Of a stretch of DNA of 64,000 bases, positions 8,851 to 16,779 are shown one piece after another. The stretch is from Paenibacillus montanisoli (lineage in GTDB: Bacteria; Bacillota; Bacilli; Paenibacillales; Paenibacillaceae). How positions within the stretch are numbered: position 1 is the stretch's first letter; each line of letters starts with the position of its first letter. The stretch lies in assembly GCF_003268025.1 (NCBI RefSeq), contig NZ_QLUW01000001.1, positions 1,488,001-1,552,000 of the forward strand. The letters run 5' to 3'. Made by a program: the position numbers and the translations under genes. A model generated the notes under the pieces. That model was not told the DNA's origin and ran no database searches. It saw only the letters and a list, made by a program, of their open reading frames with translations.

Positions 8851-9071
8851 GCATGACCCCGGGGGCGGTTCTCTGCCGCACAGACGTTATGCCATCCGGG
8901 TGTCCAGAGGGCGGAGCCCTTGGGGTCCCCCTTAGAAAAGGGGGATTTAGGGGGATGTAAATGCAACAAAGTGATGCAAAAATGCAAAGATTAAGGTACA
9001 CTAAATAAATTATAATGTTCCTTAGCAAGTAAATCAGATGATTTCGGTCGGATAAAAGGAGCGCAAGCAAG
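8851..9071. other. Intergenic segment ahead of dapF with a GC hairpin
   Basis: At 8927-8944 CCCCCTT-AGAA-AAGGGGG forms a 7-bp hairpin, followed by a second TTAGGGGGAT. The style resembles small dispersed hairpin repeats seen in many bacterial genomes, but no second copy is in the window. Further on the base composition becomes AT-rich, with TATAAT at 9011-9016 as the likely -10 of dapF; no convincing -35 was found. Confidence 0.45.
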
Positions 9072-9908
9072 ATGAACTTTACAAAGATGCATGGATTGGG
9101 AAATGATTTTATCGTCGTAGCAGGCGAAACGCAGCTGCCGGAGAATGCGGCACAATTGGCAGAACGGCTCTGCAACCGCTTTTTCGGCATTGGCGCCGAC
9201 GGACTCGTATATATACTACCTTCGGAAAATGCGGACTTCCGGATGAGGATCATCAACTCTGACGGATCCGAAGCGGAGCAGTGCGGCAACGCCATTCGCT
9301 GCGTAGCGAAATACGTGTACGACAACGGCTTGACGGATAAAGAAACGCTGACGATCGAGACGCTCGGCGCGGGCGTGCAGGAAGTTCAGCTGACTGTTGA
9401 CAACGGCAAAGCCGTGCTCGTACGCGTGAACATGGGCCAGCCGATCCTTGAAGGGCTGAAGGTGCCGACGACGATCGACGCCAACCCGGTGATCAACCAA
9501 TCGATCGAAGTAGACGGCCGCGAGTTCAAGTTTACGGCCGTTTCGATGGGCAACCCGCACTGCGTCATCTACGTGGACGACGCGGTCAACTTCGACCTGA
9601 ACGCATGGGGGCCGAAGCTCGAAGTGCATCCGCTGTTCCCTCGTAAAATCAACGTGGAATTCGTAACGGTCCGCTCCAAGGACTTCACCGATATGCGCGT
9701 TTGGGAGCGCGGCGCAGGCCCGACGCTGGCTTGCGGAACGGGCGCTTGCGCGACAGTAGTCGCATCCGTGCTGAATGGATTCACGGATCGCAAAGCGACG
9801 GTATCGCTAAAAGGCGGCGAGCTGTTGATCGAATGGAATGAAGAGAACAACTATGTATATATGACGGGCCCTGCAGCCGAAGTGTATCGGGGGACAGTAA
9901 CCGTCTAA
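9072..9908 (+). CDS. dapF: Diaminopimelate epimerase
   Basis: Interconverts LL- and meso-2,6-diaminopimelate, supplying meso-DAP for peptidoglycan and lysine. The two catalytic cysteines are in the conserved settings EQCGNAIRC (near residue 73) and ACGTGACA (near 225). The N-terminus MNFTKMHGLGNDFI is the family signature, and 278 residues is the normal length. AAAGGAG lies 10 bases before the ATG. It is 24 bases from the next gene and so probably shares its transcript. Its position between the Ca2+ ATPase and remA is not the Bacillus subtilis location. Confidence 0.96.
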   Translation: MNFTKMHGLGNDFIVVAGETQLPENAAQLAERLCNRFFGIGADGLVYILPSENADFRMRIINSDGSEAEQCGNAIRCVAKYVYDNGLTDKETLTIETLGAGVQEVQLTVDNGKAVLVRVNMGQPILEGLKVPTTIDANPVINQSIEVDGREFKFTAVSMGNPHCVIYVDDAVNFDLNAWGPKLEVHPLFPRKINVEFVTVRSKDFTDMRVWERGAGPTLACGTGACATVVASVLNGFTDRKATVSLKGGELLIEWNEENNYVYMTGPAAEVYRGTVTV

Positions 9909-9932
9909 GGCTGAAATGAAGGAGTTTTGACA

Positions 9933-11828
9933 ATGAAACCGGATTTGCGGGAAGCGCTAGGTGCGCGCATCTTGACCGGGGACGGCGCGATGGGAACCTA
10001 CCTGTATGGGATGGGGTTCCCTGTCGGCGTTTCATACGAAGAATTTAACGTGCTGCGTCCCGAAGTCATCGCGGACGTGCACCGTCGATATTACGAAGCA
10101 GGGGCGCGGGTCATCGAGACGAACACGTTCTCGGCGAACCTGGCCAGCCTCTCGAATTATGGGCTGGATAACCAGGTTGAGGCGATTAACCGCGCTGGCG
10201 TGCAGATCGCAAGAGCCGCGGTCGGAAGCGATGCGTACATTGTCGGCGCGGTCGGTTCGATTCGTGCCGGCAAACGCAGAAATATCGGCATGCAGCAGCT
10301 CGAGCAGTTGTTCGCGCAACAGATCGACGCGCTTCTCGGTGCAGGCGCCGATGGCATTTTGCTGGAGACGTTCTATGACTTAGAAGAAGCATTGCTCGCA
10401 CTGCGCATTGCGCGCAAGCTGTCCAATGTGCCGGTCCTCTGCCAGTTTGCGGTTGAGAAAGAGGCTGTGACGCTGGACGGACAACCGCTCGCAGCGGCCT
10501 TCGACAGGCTGCGGCAGGAAGGCGCCGATGTCGTCGGCTTCAACTGCAGAAGCGGCCCGAACGGCATTCTGAGGGCGATCGACTCGATCGTCGGCGACGT
10601 CGAATTGCCGTTGTCGGTCTTTCCAAACGCGGGCATTCCGGATTATGTGGACGGTAAGTATAAGTTTTCGGCGACGCCGGAGTACTTCGCCGAATCCGCC
10701 CGCAAATTCGCGGACCGCGGCGCTCGGATTATAGGCGGATGCTGCGGTACGACGCCGGCGCATATCGCGGCAATCGCGAAGGCGCTGGACGGCTACGCGC
10801 CCCAGCCGGTCGAAGCGGATGCGGTCCAACCTGCGGTTCAGCCCGAAGCGATCGTCGTTCAACCGGCCGTGGCACCTGAACCCGGTCCGATCAAAGCAGC
10901 CGAAGCCGGCGGCATTATAGAGGCTGAGCCGAACATCGTGGAGCTCGTGAAACAGCGCCACACGGTTATCGTAGAGCTTGACCCGCCGCGAGACCTGAAC
11001 ATTCAGAAGTTCATGGACGGCGCAAAGGCGCTCAAAGCGTGCAAAGCGGACGCCGTAACGATGGCCGACAATTCGCTGGCCGTCACGCGCATGAGCAACA
11101 TTGCGCTTGCATCGCTCCTTCAACAGCAGGTCGGCATTCGTCCGCTCGTGCATATCGCCTGCCGTGACCGCAACTTGATCGGTACGCAGTCGCATATGAT
11201 GGGGCTTGATGCGCTCGGTATCGACCATGTGCTTGCCGTGACGGGCGATCCCGCGAGATTCGGCGACCTGCCGGACTCAAGCTCCGTATACGATTTGACG
11301 TCGTTCGAAATGATCCGCATGATCAAGCAGCTGAACGAGGGCGTTGCATTCTCGGGCAAGCCGCTGAAGCAGAAGGCGAACTTCATCACAGGGGCTGCGT
11401 TCAATCCGAATGTCAAATATTTGGATAAGGCGATCGCGCGTCTGGAGAAGAAAATCGATTCCGGGGCCGACTATATCATGACGCAGCCGGTGTACGACAA
11501 CGAGCTGATTATTCGGATCGCGGAAGCGACGAAGCATCTGTCCGTGCCGATTTTTATCGGCATCATGCCGCTGGCAAGCGGACGGAACGCCGAATATTTG
11601 CACAACGAGGTGCCGGGCATCCAGCTGTCAGACGAGGTCCGCAAGCGGATGGCGGGCCTGGAAGGCGAAGAAGGCCGAGCGGAAGGCGTGAAAATCGCCG
11701 AAGAACTGCTAGATACCGCGCTTGAGCATTTCAATGGCATCTATCTGATTACGCCGTTTATGTTCTATGACATGACAGTCAAGCTGACGGAATACGTATG
11801 GCAAAAAACGAGAGAAAAAACGGGTTAA
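9933..11828 (+). CDS. Bifunctional homocysteine S-methyltransferase / methylenetetrahydrofolate reductase (YitJ type)
   Basis: Two domains. Residues 1 to about 285 form a homocysteine methyltransferase barrel (GDGAMGTYLY; ETNTFSAN; Zn site Cys at FNCRSG and IGGCCGTTPAHI). After an Ala/Pro/Val/Glu-rich linker (about 290-325), residues 330-631 form a MetF-type reductase (VELDPPRDLN, VTGDPARFGDLP, MTQPVYDN). The combined enzyme, about 631 aa, reduces methylene-THF and can methylate homocysteine. ATG 9933 has AAGGAG eight bases upstream; an in-frame TTG at 9927 is too close to it. No S-box (SAM) riboswitch precedes it, in contrast to yitJ in B. subtilis; it appears to be transcribed with dapF. 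A long hairpin spans its stop codon. Confidence 0.92.
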   Translation: MKPDLREALGARILTGDGAMGTYLYGMGFPVGVSYEEFNVLRPEVIADVHRRYYEAGARVIETNTFSANLASLSNYGLDNQVEAINRAGVQIARAAVGSDAYIVGAVGSIRAGKRRNIGMQQLEQLFAQQIDALLGAGADGILLETFYDLEEALLALRIARKLSNVPVLCQFAVEKEAVTLDGQPLAAAFDRLRQEGADVVGFNCRSGPNGILRAIDSIVGDVELPLSVFPNAGIPDYVDGKYKFSATPEYFAESARKFADRGARIIGGCCGTTPAHIAAIAKALDGYAPQPVEADAVQPAVQPEAIVVQPAVAPEPGPIKAAEAGGIIEAEPNIVELVKQRHTVIVELDPPRDLNIQKFMDGAKALKACKADAVTMADNSLAVTRMSNIALASLLQQQVGIRPLVHIACRDRNLIGTQSHMMGLDALGIDHVLAVTGDPARFGDLPDSSSVYDLTSFEMIRMIKQLNEGVAFSGKPLKQKANFITGAAFNPNVKYLDKAIARLEKKIDSGADYIMTQPVYDNELIIRIAEATKHLSVPIFIGIMPLASGRNAEYLHNEVPGIQLSDEVRKRMAGLEGEEGRAEGVKIAEELLDTALEHFNGIYLITPFMFYDMTVKLTEYVWQKTREKTG

Positions 11829-11848
11829 CCTCGTTTTTTCTCTCGTTT
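11806..11848. terminator. 17-bp perfect hairpin spanning the yitJ-like stop codon
   Basis: AAACGAGAGAAAAAACG (11806-11822) pairs perfectly with 11832-11848 around a 9-nt loop containing GGTTAACC. The stop codon TAA is in the loop. The T-run is inside the right arm rather than after it, so this is an unusual terminator or an mRNA 3'-end stabiliser. Confidence 0.6.
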
Positions 11849-12139
11849 ACGCTTTAACACTTGTTCGACTAAAGAAAATGAATTAGAATAGTCAATGGAT
11901 GCACTTGCCATGCCGCTTCGAATGCGATAGAATAGGTGACCTGACTGTCACTGAGGGGATCGCAAGCAATCGGCTGGCCGAACGTATGCTCCGGACATTT
12001 TTCGTCAAGAATAATGCAATATTCTGTCATTATGAATCAAGGTTTTTGGCAGAAGATTAGACTCCATCATTCTTGCGCTTATCTATACATCGTGTTCAAT
12101 TGCATGATCATGCACGGGAGATACCGGAGGGGAACAAAC
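11849..12139. other. Non-coding stretch before remA; place of the missing yicC/yloC
   Basis: No supportable gene. A possible sigma-A promoter is TTGTTC (11861-11866), 17 bp, TAGAAT (11884-11889). A perfect 14-bp palindrome TGCATGATCATGCA lies at 12101-12114, just upstream of the remA ribosome-binding site. In B. subtilis yloC (yicC) occupies this slot; no trace of it is visible. Confidence 0.5.
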
Positions 12140-12400
12140 ATGGCCATTAAGCTCATCAATATCGGATTCGGAAACATCGTTTCCGCCAATCGCATTATTT
12201 CGATTGTCAGTCCGGAATCGGCGCCGATTAAACGAATTATTCAAGAAGCACGCGACCGCCATATGCTCATCGACGCGACATACGGACGGCGCACACGCGC
12301 TGTCATTATTACGGACAGCGATCACGTCATTCTATCCGCCGTGCAGCCGGAGACAGTCGCGCACAGGCTATCGACCAAGGATGACGATCACGACGAATAA
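12140..12400 (+). CDS. remA: RemA, matrix-gene regulator (DUF370)
   Basis: An 86-residue protein beginning [20 protein letters not shown], almost the textbook RemA/YlzA sequence. RemA is a ring-forming DNA-binding protein that activates biofilm matrix operons and osmoprotection genes in B. subtilis; its N-terminal sheet region binds DNA with conserved arginines such as those in [10 protein letters not shown]. The start at 12140 is set by GGAGGGG (12126-12132) and by family alignment; an open frame extends 42 codons upstream but has no ribosome-binding site. Seventeen bases separate it from gmk, as in Bacillus. Confidence 0.95.
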   Translation: MAIKLINIGFGNIVSANRIISIVSPESAPIKRIIQEARDRHMLIDATYGRRTRAVIITDSDHVILSAVQPETVAHRLSTKDDDHDE

Positions 12401-12417
12401 CGGTGACGGGGAGTATT

Positions 12418-13035
12418 ATGAAAAAGGGATTGTTAATCGTTTTATCCGGCCCATCGGGCGTAGGCAAGGGGACGGTCTGTTCCGAACTTCGGCATAAGCA
12501 GAGCGACCTCGTGTATTCCGTTTCGGCCACAACTCGCGCACCCCGCACGGGGGAGATTGACGGCATTAATTATTTCTTCAAGACGCGCGAGCAATTTCAA
12601 GAAATGATCGCGAACGACGCGCTTCTCGAGCATGCGGAGTATGTAGGCAACTATTACGGCACGCCCCGCGATTTCGTTGAGCGTACGCTGGAATCGGGGA
12701 AGGACATCATTCTTGAAATTGAAGTGCAAGGCGCTTTAAAGGTGAAAGAGAAGTTTCCTCAAGGTGTCTTTATTTTCTTGGTGCCGCCATCCCTGGATGT
12801 GCTCAAGCAGCGAATTACAGGACGCGGGACGGAGAATGCCGATATTATTGACCATCGCATGACCGTCGCGGTGGAAGAAATGAATCTGATTCATTATTAC
12901 GATTATGCGGTCGTCAACGACCAGATTGATGCAGCATGTCATCGCATACAGAGCATTATCGTCGCGGAGCATTGCCGTCGCGACCGGTTTATCGAAGAGC
13001 TTGAGGAAGTAAAAGAAGCTTCCGAGAAAGCCTAG
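12418..13035 (+). CDS. gmk: Guanylate kinase
   Basis: Phosphorylates GMP to GDP. The P-loop GPSGVGKGT (residues about 10-18) is followed by the GMP-binding segment [20 protein letters not shown] and the lid ([12 protein letters not shown]). 205 residues is the standard length. GGGGAG lies four bases before the ATG at 12418; the upstream in-frame ATG at 12403 lacks a site. It sits in the conserved order remA-gmk-rpoZ; in Bacillus this pathway is a direct target of (p)ppGpp. Confidence 0.96.
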   Translation: MKKGLLIVLSGPSGVGKGTVCSELRHKQSDLVYSVSATTRAPRTGEIDGINYFFKTREQFQEMIANDALLEHAEYVGNYYGTPRDFVERTLESGKDIILEIEVQGALKVKEKFPQGVFIFLVPPSLDVLKQRITGRGTENADIIDHRMTVAVEEMNLIHYYDYAVVNDQIDAACHRIQSIIVAEHCRRDRFIEELEEVKEASEKA

Positions 13036-13056
13036 CATGAGTGAGGTGAGGGAACG

Positions 13057-13266
13057 TTGTTATATCCATCGATCGATGAAATGATGAAGAAAGTTGACAG
13101 CAAGTATTCCTTGGTAGTTGCGGCATCCCGCCGTGCAAGAATGCTTCGCGACGGCAGCAAGACCGAAATTCGCACGCCAAAGTCCCATAAACACGTCGGC
13201 GTTGCGCTCGAGGAGATCTACCACGACATTCTGGTCGTCGAGAGCACGCTGAATAAGAAAGACTAG
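13057..13266 (+). CDS. rpoZ: RNA polymerase omega subunit
   Basis: A 69-residue protein with the omega signature: LYPSIDEMMKKVDSKYSLV at the start and AASRRARMLRDG, then HVGVALEEIYHDIL. Omega binds the beta' C-terminus and assists core assembly. The start is TTG at 13057, with GAGGTGAGGG a few bases upstream. A terminator-like hairpin follows, which would separate it from the inserted ArsR gene. Confidence 0.93.
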   Translation: MLYPSIDEMMKKVDSKYSLVVAASRRARMLRDGSKTEIRTPKSHKHVGVALEEIYHDILVVESTLNKKD

Positions 13267-13300
13267 TTTCGCATCCATTCGACTTCATCAACATTCCAGT

Positions 13301-13341
13301 AAGGTCACTGTCTCGATTTTTGAGGAGTGGCCTTATTTGAT
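13301..13341 (+). terminator. Terminator after rpoZ
   Basis: AAGGTCACT (13301-13309) pairs with AGTGGCCTT (13326-13334) with one G-T, inner CTC/GAG, followed by TTATTTGATT. Confidence 0.65.
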
Positions 13342-13397
13342 TAACGGGACAAAGGCCATTTGATCCCAACACTACGGTTAAAGGGGAATATAATGTT

Positions 13398-13724
13398 GTG
13401 AACCTTGAACTGCAACAGTTTAAAGCGGAGTTTTTTAAAGCGCTGGCCCATCCGATGCGGATCCGGATATTGGAGGTGCTGTCGGAAGGCGACCGGACGG
13501 TGAACGAAATTCAATCCATCATCGGAAGCGAAGGCTCGGCGGTATCCCAGCAGCTTGCGATCCTGCGCAGCAAGAACGTCGTATATGGCAGTAAAGACGG
13601 CACGACCGTCATCTATAGCCTGCGCGACCCCTTAGTAAAGGATCTGTTAAGCGTGGCCAAGCGCATCTTCGACAATCACTTGGTCGGTACGATCACGATG
13701 CTTGAAAATATGCGCACGGAATGA
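13398..13724 (+). CDS. ArsR/SmtB-family repressor
   Basis: A 108-residue winged-helix protein: ALAHPMRIRILEVLSEGDRT is the typical ArsR opening, and GSEGSAVSQQLAILRSKNVV is the recognition helix region. No CxC metal motif of the ArsR/CadC kind is present; the cysteines are absent altogether, so any metal or anion sensing would use other residues. GTG at 13398 is the likely start. A TATAAT at 13389-13394 lies so close that, if used, the mRNA would be nearly leaderless. It is followed by its own terminator and then a SulP permease, a pairing that suggests the repressor controls the permease. The two genes interrupt the rpoZ-coaBC order of Bacillus. Confidence 0.85.
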   Translation: MNLELQQFKAEFFKALAHPMRIRILEVLSEGDRTVNEIQSIIGSEGSAVSQQLAILRSKNVVYGSKDGTTVIYSLRDPLVKDLLSVAKRIFDNHLVGTITMLENMRTE

Positions 13725-13739
13725 TAGCAGAAAACAACT

Positions 13740-13770
13740 AATCAATGCCTAAGAGGCGTTGATTTTTTTT
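13740..13770 (+). terminator. Terminator after ArsR gene
   Basis: AATCAATGCC (13740-13749) pairs with GGCGTTGATT (13755-13764), loop TAAGA, then a run of T. Confidence 0.85.
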
Positions 13771-13795
13771 GTGCTCGGAGTTATTATTTCTCCAT

Positions 13796-13819
13796 ATATT
13801 CAAATATTCAAATATTATA
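13796..13819 (+). promoter_or_regulatory. Direct-repeat AT-rich site, candidate ArsR operator
   Basis: ATATTCAA occurs twice in tandem (13796-13803, 13804-13811), followed by ATATTATA. ATATT (13796-13800) and AATAT (13811-13815) also form a short dyad. ATATTCAA half-sites are typical of ArsR/SmtB operators; the site lies just ahead of the SulP ribosome-binding site. Confidence 0.45.
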
Positions 13820-13838
13820 AGAAAAGAAGGGTTCCAGT

Positions 13839-15446
13839 ATGAAATGGTCGGGCAGATTCGAAGGGTATCGCTTGGAATCGTTGCGGCGGGATATCGTTTC
13901 GGGCTTGATTGTCGGGATCGTCGCGATCCCGCTGGCGATGTCTTTTGCTATTGCTTCAGGCGTAAACCCGCAATTCGGCATTTATACGACGGTTATTGCA
14001 GGCTTTCTCATTTCATTGCTCGGGGGATCGAAATTTCAGATTGGCGGGCCGACCGGAGCGTTTATTCCAATCCTGCTCGGCATCGTGCTGCAATATGGAT
14101 ATGAGAAATTGTTGATCGCCGGCATGCTTGCAGGGGTTATGCTGGTTCTCATGGGGATTTTCAAGCTTGGCGTTCTGATTCAATTCATTCCTCGCCCTGT
14201 CACCATCGGTTTTACGGCAGGCATCGCCGTTATTATCTTCTCCGGACAGATCTCTAATTTCCTCGGGCTCCGCGGCATCGAGCGGCACGATGATTTTCTC
14301 TCAAACCTAGGGGAAATCCTTTCGCACCTGTCAACCATCAATATGTACAGCGTAGCGACCGCGTTTATCTGCTTGATCATCATGCTTCTCATGCCTAGGT
14401 ATCTTCCGAAGGTCCCCGCTTCGCTTCTAGGACTCCTCATCTCAACCATTGTATCGGTTCTGTTCTTTCATGGGAAAGTGACGACGATCGGTTCGGCTTA
14501 CGGCTCGATTCCAAGCTCGTTCCCAGTGCTTGTTATTCCCCATTTAACGTTTGAAACCGTGATTCAGCTGCTGCAGCCGGCTTTTGTAATCGCCATGCTT
14601 GGCGGCATTGAATCTCTGCTGTCCGCCGTTGTCGCAGACGGCATGACCGGCACCAAACACAACAGCAACCGGGAGTTGATCGGGCAAGGGATCGCCAATC
14701 TGGCGGCTCCGCTATTCGGCGGAATTCCGGCTACGGGAGCGATTGCGCGCACGGCAACCAATATTAAGAGCGGGGCCGCTTCGCCGGTTTCAGGCATGGT
14801 CCATGGGGTAGCCGTGCTGCTCATACTATTGCTGTTCGCGCCGCTTGCATCCGACATTCCGCTCGCCGCCATGGCGCCCATTCTTATGGTCGTTGCTTGG
14901 AATATGAGCGAGCGTAAACATTTCGTTCAAGTGCTTCGGCTGAAGACGAGCGATTCTCTTATCATGGCGGCAACCTTTCTCCTCACCGTTCTGACGAACC
15001 TGACTACGGCAGTCGAGCTGGGGCTTCTCATGGCGGCTATTATTTTTGTGTATCGCATGAGGAGCGCATTAACCGTAACTAGAGTGCAGCTTGATCAGAG
15101 ATCTTCGCAGATCAGCATCATTACGATCGAAGGTCCGCTTTTCTTTGGTGCGGCAAGCAGATTTGAGGAGCTATTCAAGCCCTCGATGCCTCCGAAGCCG
15201 AACGTGACGATTCTACAAATGGCGGGCGTTCCTTTCATCGATTCAACAGGTGAACATAAACTGGACATGATCGTCGATCGGATCCATCGGGATGGCGGTT
15301 CGGTCGTTTTAGCCGGGATTCAAAAACAGCCGCTGCAATTATTGCAAGCTAGCGGATTGGCCCTGAAGATTGGGGAAGCGAATATCGTGGAGCATCCGGA
15401 CGAAGCGCTGCACGTCGCGATTCATAGAAAGGATACCGGCAAATAA
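13839..15446 (+). CDS. SulP-family anion permease with STAS domain
   Basis: 535 residues. The membrane part (about 1-410) opens with RDIVSGLIVGIVAIPLAMSF and contains the SulP signature GGSKFQIGGPTGAFIPIL. The C-terminal segment (about 430-535) is a STAS domain with IDSTGEHKL, the anti-sigma-factor-antagonist-like fold with a potential phosphorylatable Ser/Thr. SulP proteins carry sulfate, bicarbonate or dicarboxylates; the substrate cannot be told. AAGAAGGG precedes the ATG. The gene follows an ArsR regulator, and an ATATTCAA repeat upstream is a candidate operator. Both genes are extra relative to the Bacillus order. Confidence 0.9.
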   Translation: MKWSGRFEGYRLESLRRDIVSGLIVGIVAIPLAMSFAIASGVNPQFGIYTTVIAGFLISLLGGSKFQIGGPTGAFIPILLGIVLQYGYEKLLIAGMLAGVMLVLMGIFKLGVLIQFIPRPVTIGFTAGIAVIIFSGQISNFLGLRGIERHDDFLSNLGEILSHLSTINMYSVATAFICLIIMLLMPRYLPKVPASLLGLLISTIVSVLFFHGKVTTIGSAYGSIPSSFPVLVIPHLTFETVIQLLQPAFVIAMLGGIESLLSAVVADGMTGTKHNSNRELIGQGIANLAAPLFGGIPATGAIARTATNIKSGAASPVSGMVHGVAVLLILLLFAPLASDIPLAAMAPILMVVAWNMSERKHFVQVLRLKTSDSLIMAATFLLTVLTNLTTAVELGLLMAAIIFVYRMRSALTVTRVQLDQRSSQISIITIEGPLFFGAASRFEELFKPSMPPKPNVTILQMAGVPFIDSTGEHKLDMIVDRIHRDGGSVVLAGIQKQPLQLLQASGLALKIGEANIVEHPDEALHVAIHRKDTGK

Positions 15447-15468
15447 CTAGATTTATTCGGTGCACAGG

Positions 15469-15496
15469 TTGAACAATTTGACAGGATGGTTATGAT
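15469..15496 (+). promoter_or_regulatory. Sigma-A promoter of the coaBC-priA-def-fmt-rsmB operon
   Basis: TTGAAC (15469-15474), 16-bp spacer, TATGAT (15491-15496). It is the only good promoter ahead of five closely packed genes. Confidence 0.65.
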
Positions 15497-15558
15497 AGAA
15501 AGAGCATGTTTTAAAAGAGTTTTTATTTCGGATGCAAGTGTGCGAGGAGAGTGCTTAG

Positions 15559-16779
15559 ATGCTGAAAGGGAAAACGATCGTGCTTGGGATCTCCGGCGGA
15601 ATCGCGGCGTATAAAGCGGCGACGGTATGCAGCAGATTGGTGCAAGCGGGAGCGAATGTGCGCGTCATCATGACGGAATCGGCAACGAAGTTCATCACGC
15701 CGCTTACCTTGCAAACCTTGTCGCGCCATACGGTTTATACCGATACGTTCGATGAATTCGATCCCGCCGTCGTAGCGCATATCAATATCGCCGACAGCGC
15801 GGATCTCGTCGTGATCGCGCCGGCCACTGCGAACGTGCTTGCCAAGATGGCGAACGGGCTCGCCGACGATATGCTGAGCACAACGCTGCTTGCGACAACG
15901 GCGCCGATTCTTGTCGCGCCTGCGATGAACGTGCATATGTACGACCATCCGGCCGTTCAGCACAACATGGAGGTGCTCGCGGAGCGCGGCGTTCGCTTTG
16001 TGGAGCCGGGCACCGGGCTGCTTGCATGCGGTTATGTCGGCAAAGGGCGGCTTGCGGAGCCGGAAGATATCGTGCATGCCGTGCAGCAATGGTTCGCGCA
16101 CAGCCAGGATTTGGCCGGCAAGTCCGTGCTGGTCACGGCGGGCGGAACGGTTGAACGGCTGGACCCGGTACGCTTCCTGACGAACGATTCCTCGGGCAAA
16201 ATGGGCTTCGCTCTAGCGGAAGCAGCGGCAAATCGCGGCGCGGATGTCACGCTCGTCGCGGCGCGAACTACGTCGGAGCCTATCCAAGGCGTAAACGTCG
16301 TCCGCGTCGAATCGGCCGAGCAAATGCTGCAGGCGGTGCTGGAGCGATACGATACGGCGGACTTGGTTATTAAAGCCGCTGCTGTAGCGGATTACCGTCC
16401 GGCCGTTCGCGCGAACAGCAAAATCAAGAAGAGCGAAGAGAAGCTCGTTCTTGAGCTGGAGCGGACGACGGATATATTGAAGACGCTCGGCGAGCGGAAG
16501 AAGCATCAGTTTCTGGTCGGTTTTGCGGCTGAAACGGAGCAGATCGAGCGGTACGCCATGGACAAGCTCACGAGGAAACGCTGCGATCTCGTTGTCGCCA
16601 ATGATGTTTCGCAAGAAGGCGCAGGGTTCAACGTCGATACGAACATCGTGCATATCTATGGCGAAGAAGGCCTGGTGGAGGCCTTGCCGATGCTGCAAAA
16701 GCGGGAAGTCGCGGACCGGTTGCTAGGTGTTATCGTTAATCGTATGAAGGCGAAGACGGCCAAGGAGGCCGCCGAATGA
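15559..16779 (+). CDS. coaBC: Bifunctional phosphopantothenoylcysteine decarboxylase / phosphopantothenate-cysteine ligase
   Basis: Two steps of CoA synthesis. The flavoprotein CoaC domain (1 to about 180) starts with GKTIVLGISGGIAAYKA and has IAPATANVLAKMANG and PAMNVHMYDHP; the catalytic His lies in VAHINIAD. The CoaB ligase domain (about 185-406) has VTAGGTVERLDPVRFLTN, DSSGKMG and KKSEEKLVLELERTTDIL. 406 residues is normal. Its stop overlaps the priA start by four bases (ATGA), indicating translational coupling. Confidence 0.96.
   Translation: MLKGKTIVLGISGGIAAYKAATVCSRLVQAGANVRVIMTESATKFITPLTLQTLSRHTVYTDTFDEFDPAVVAHINIADSADLVVIAPATANVLAKMANGLADDMLSTTLLATTAPILVAPAMNVHMYDHPAVQHNMEVLAERGVRFVEPGTGLLACGYVGKGRLAEPEDIVHAVQQWFAHSQDLAGKSVLVTAGGTVERLDPVRFLTNDSSGKMGFALAEAAANRGADVTLVAARTTSEPIQGVNVVRVESAEQMLQAVLERYDTADLVIKAAAVADYRPAVRANSKIKKSEEKLVLELERTTDILKTLGERKKHQFLVGFAAETEQIERYAMDKLTRKRCDLVVANDVSQEGAGFNVDTNIVHIYGEEGLVEALPMLQKREVADRLLGVIVNRMKAKTAKEAAE

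Noticed and set aside
9933-11828. S-box (SAM) riboswitch ahead of the yitJ-like gene
   Set aside because: Only 24 bases separate it from dapF, and no S-box elements were seen upstream of dapF either.
12014-12139. N-terminal extension of RemA by 42 codons
   Set aside because: The conserved protein begins at 12140 with its own ribosome-binding site; the extension has no homology pattern.
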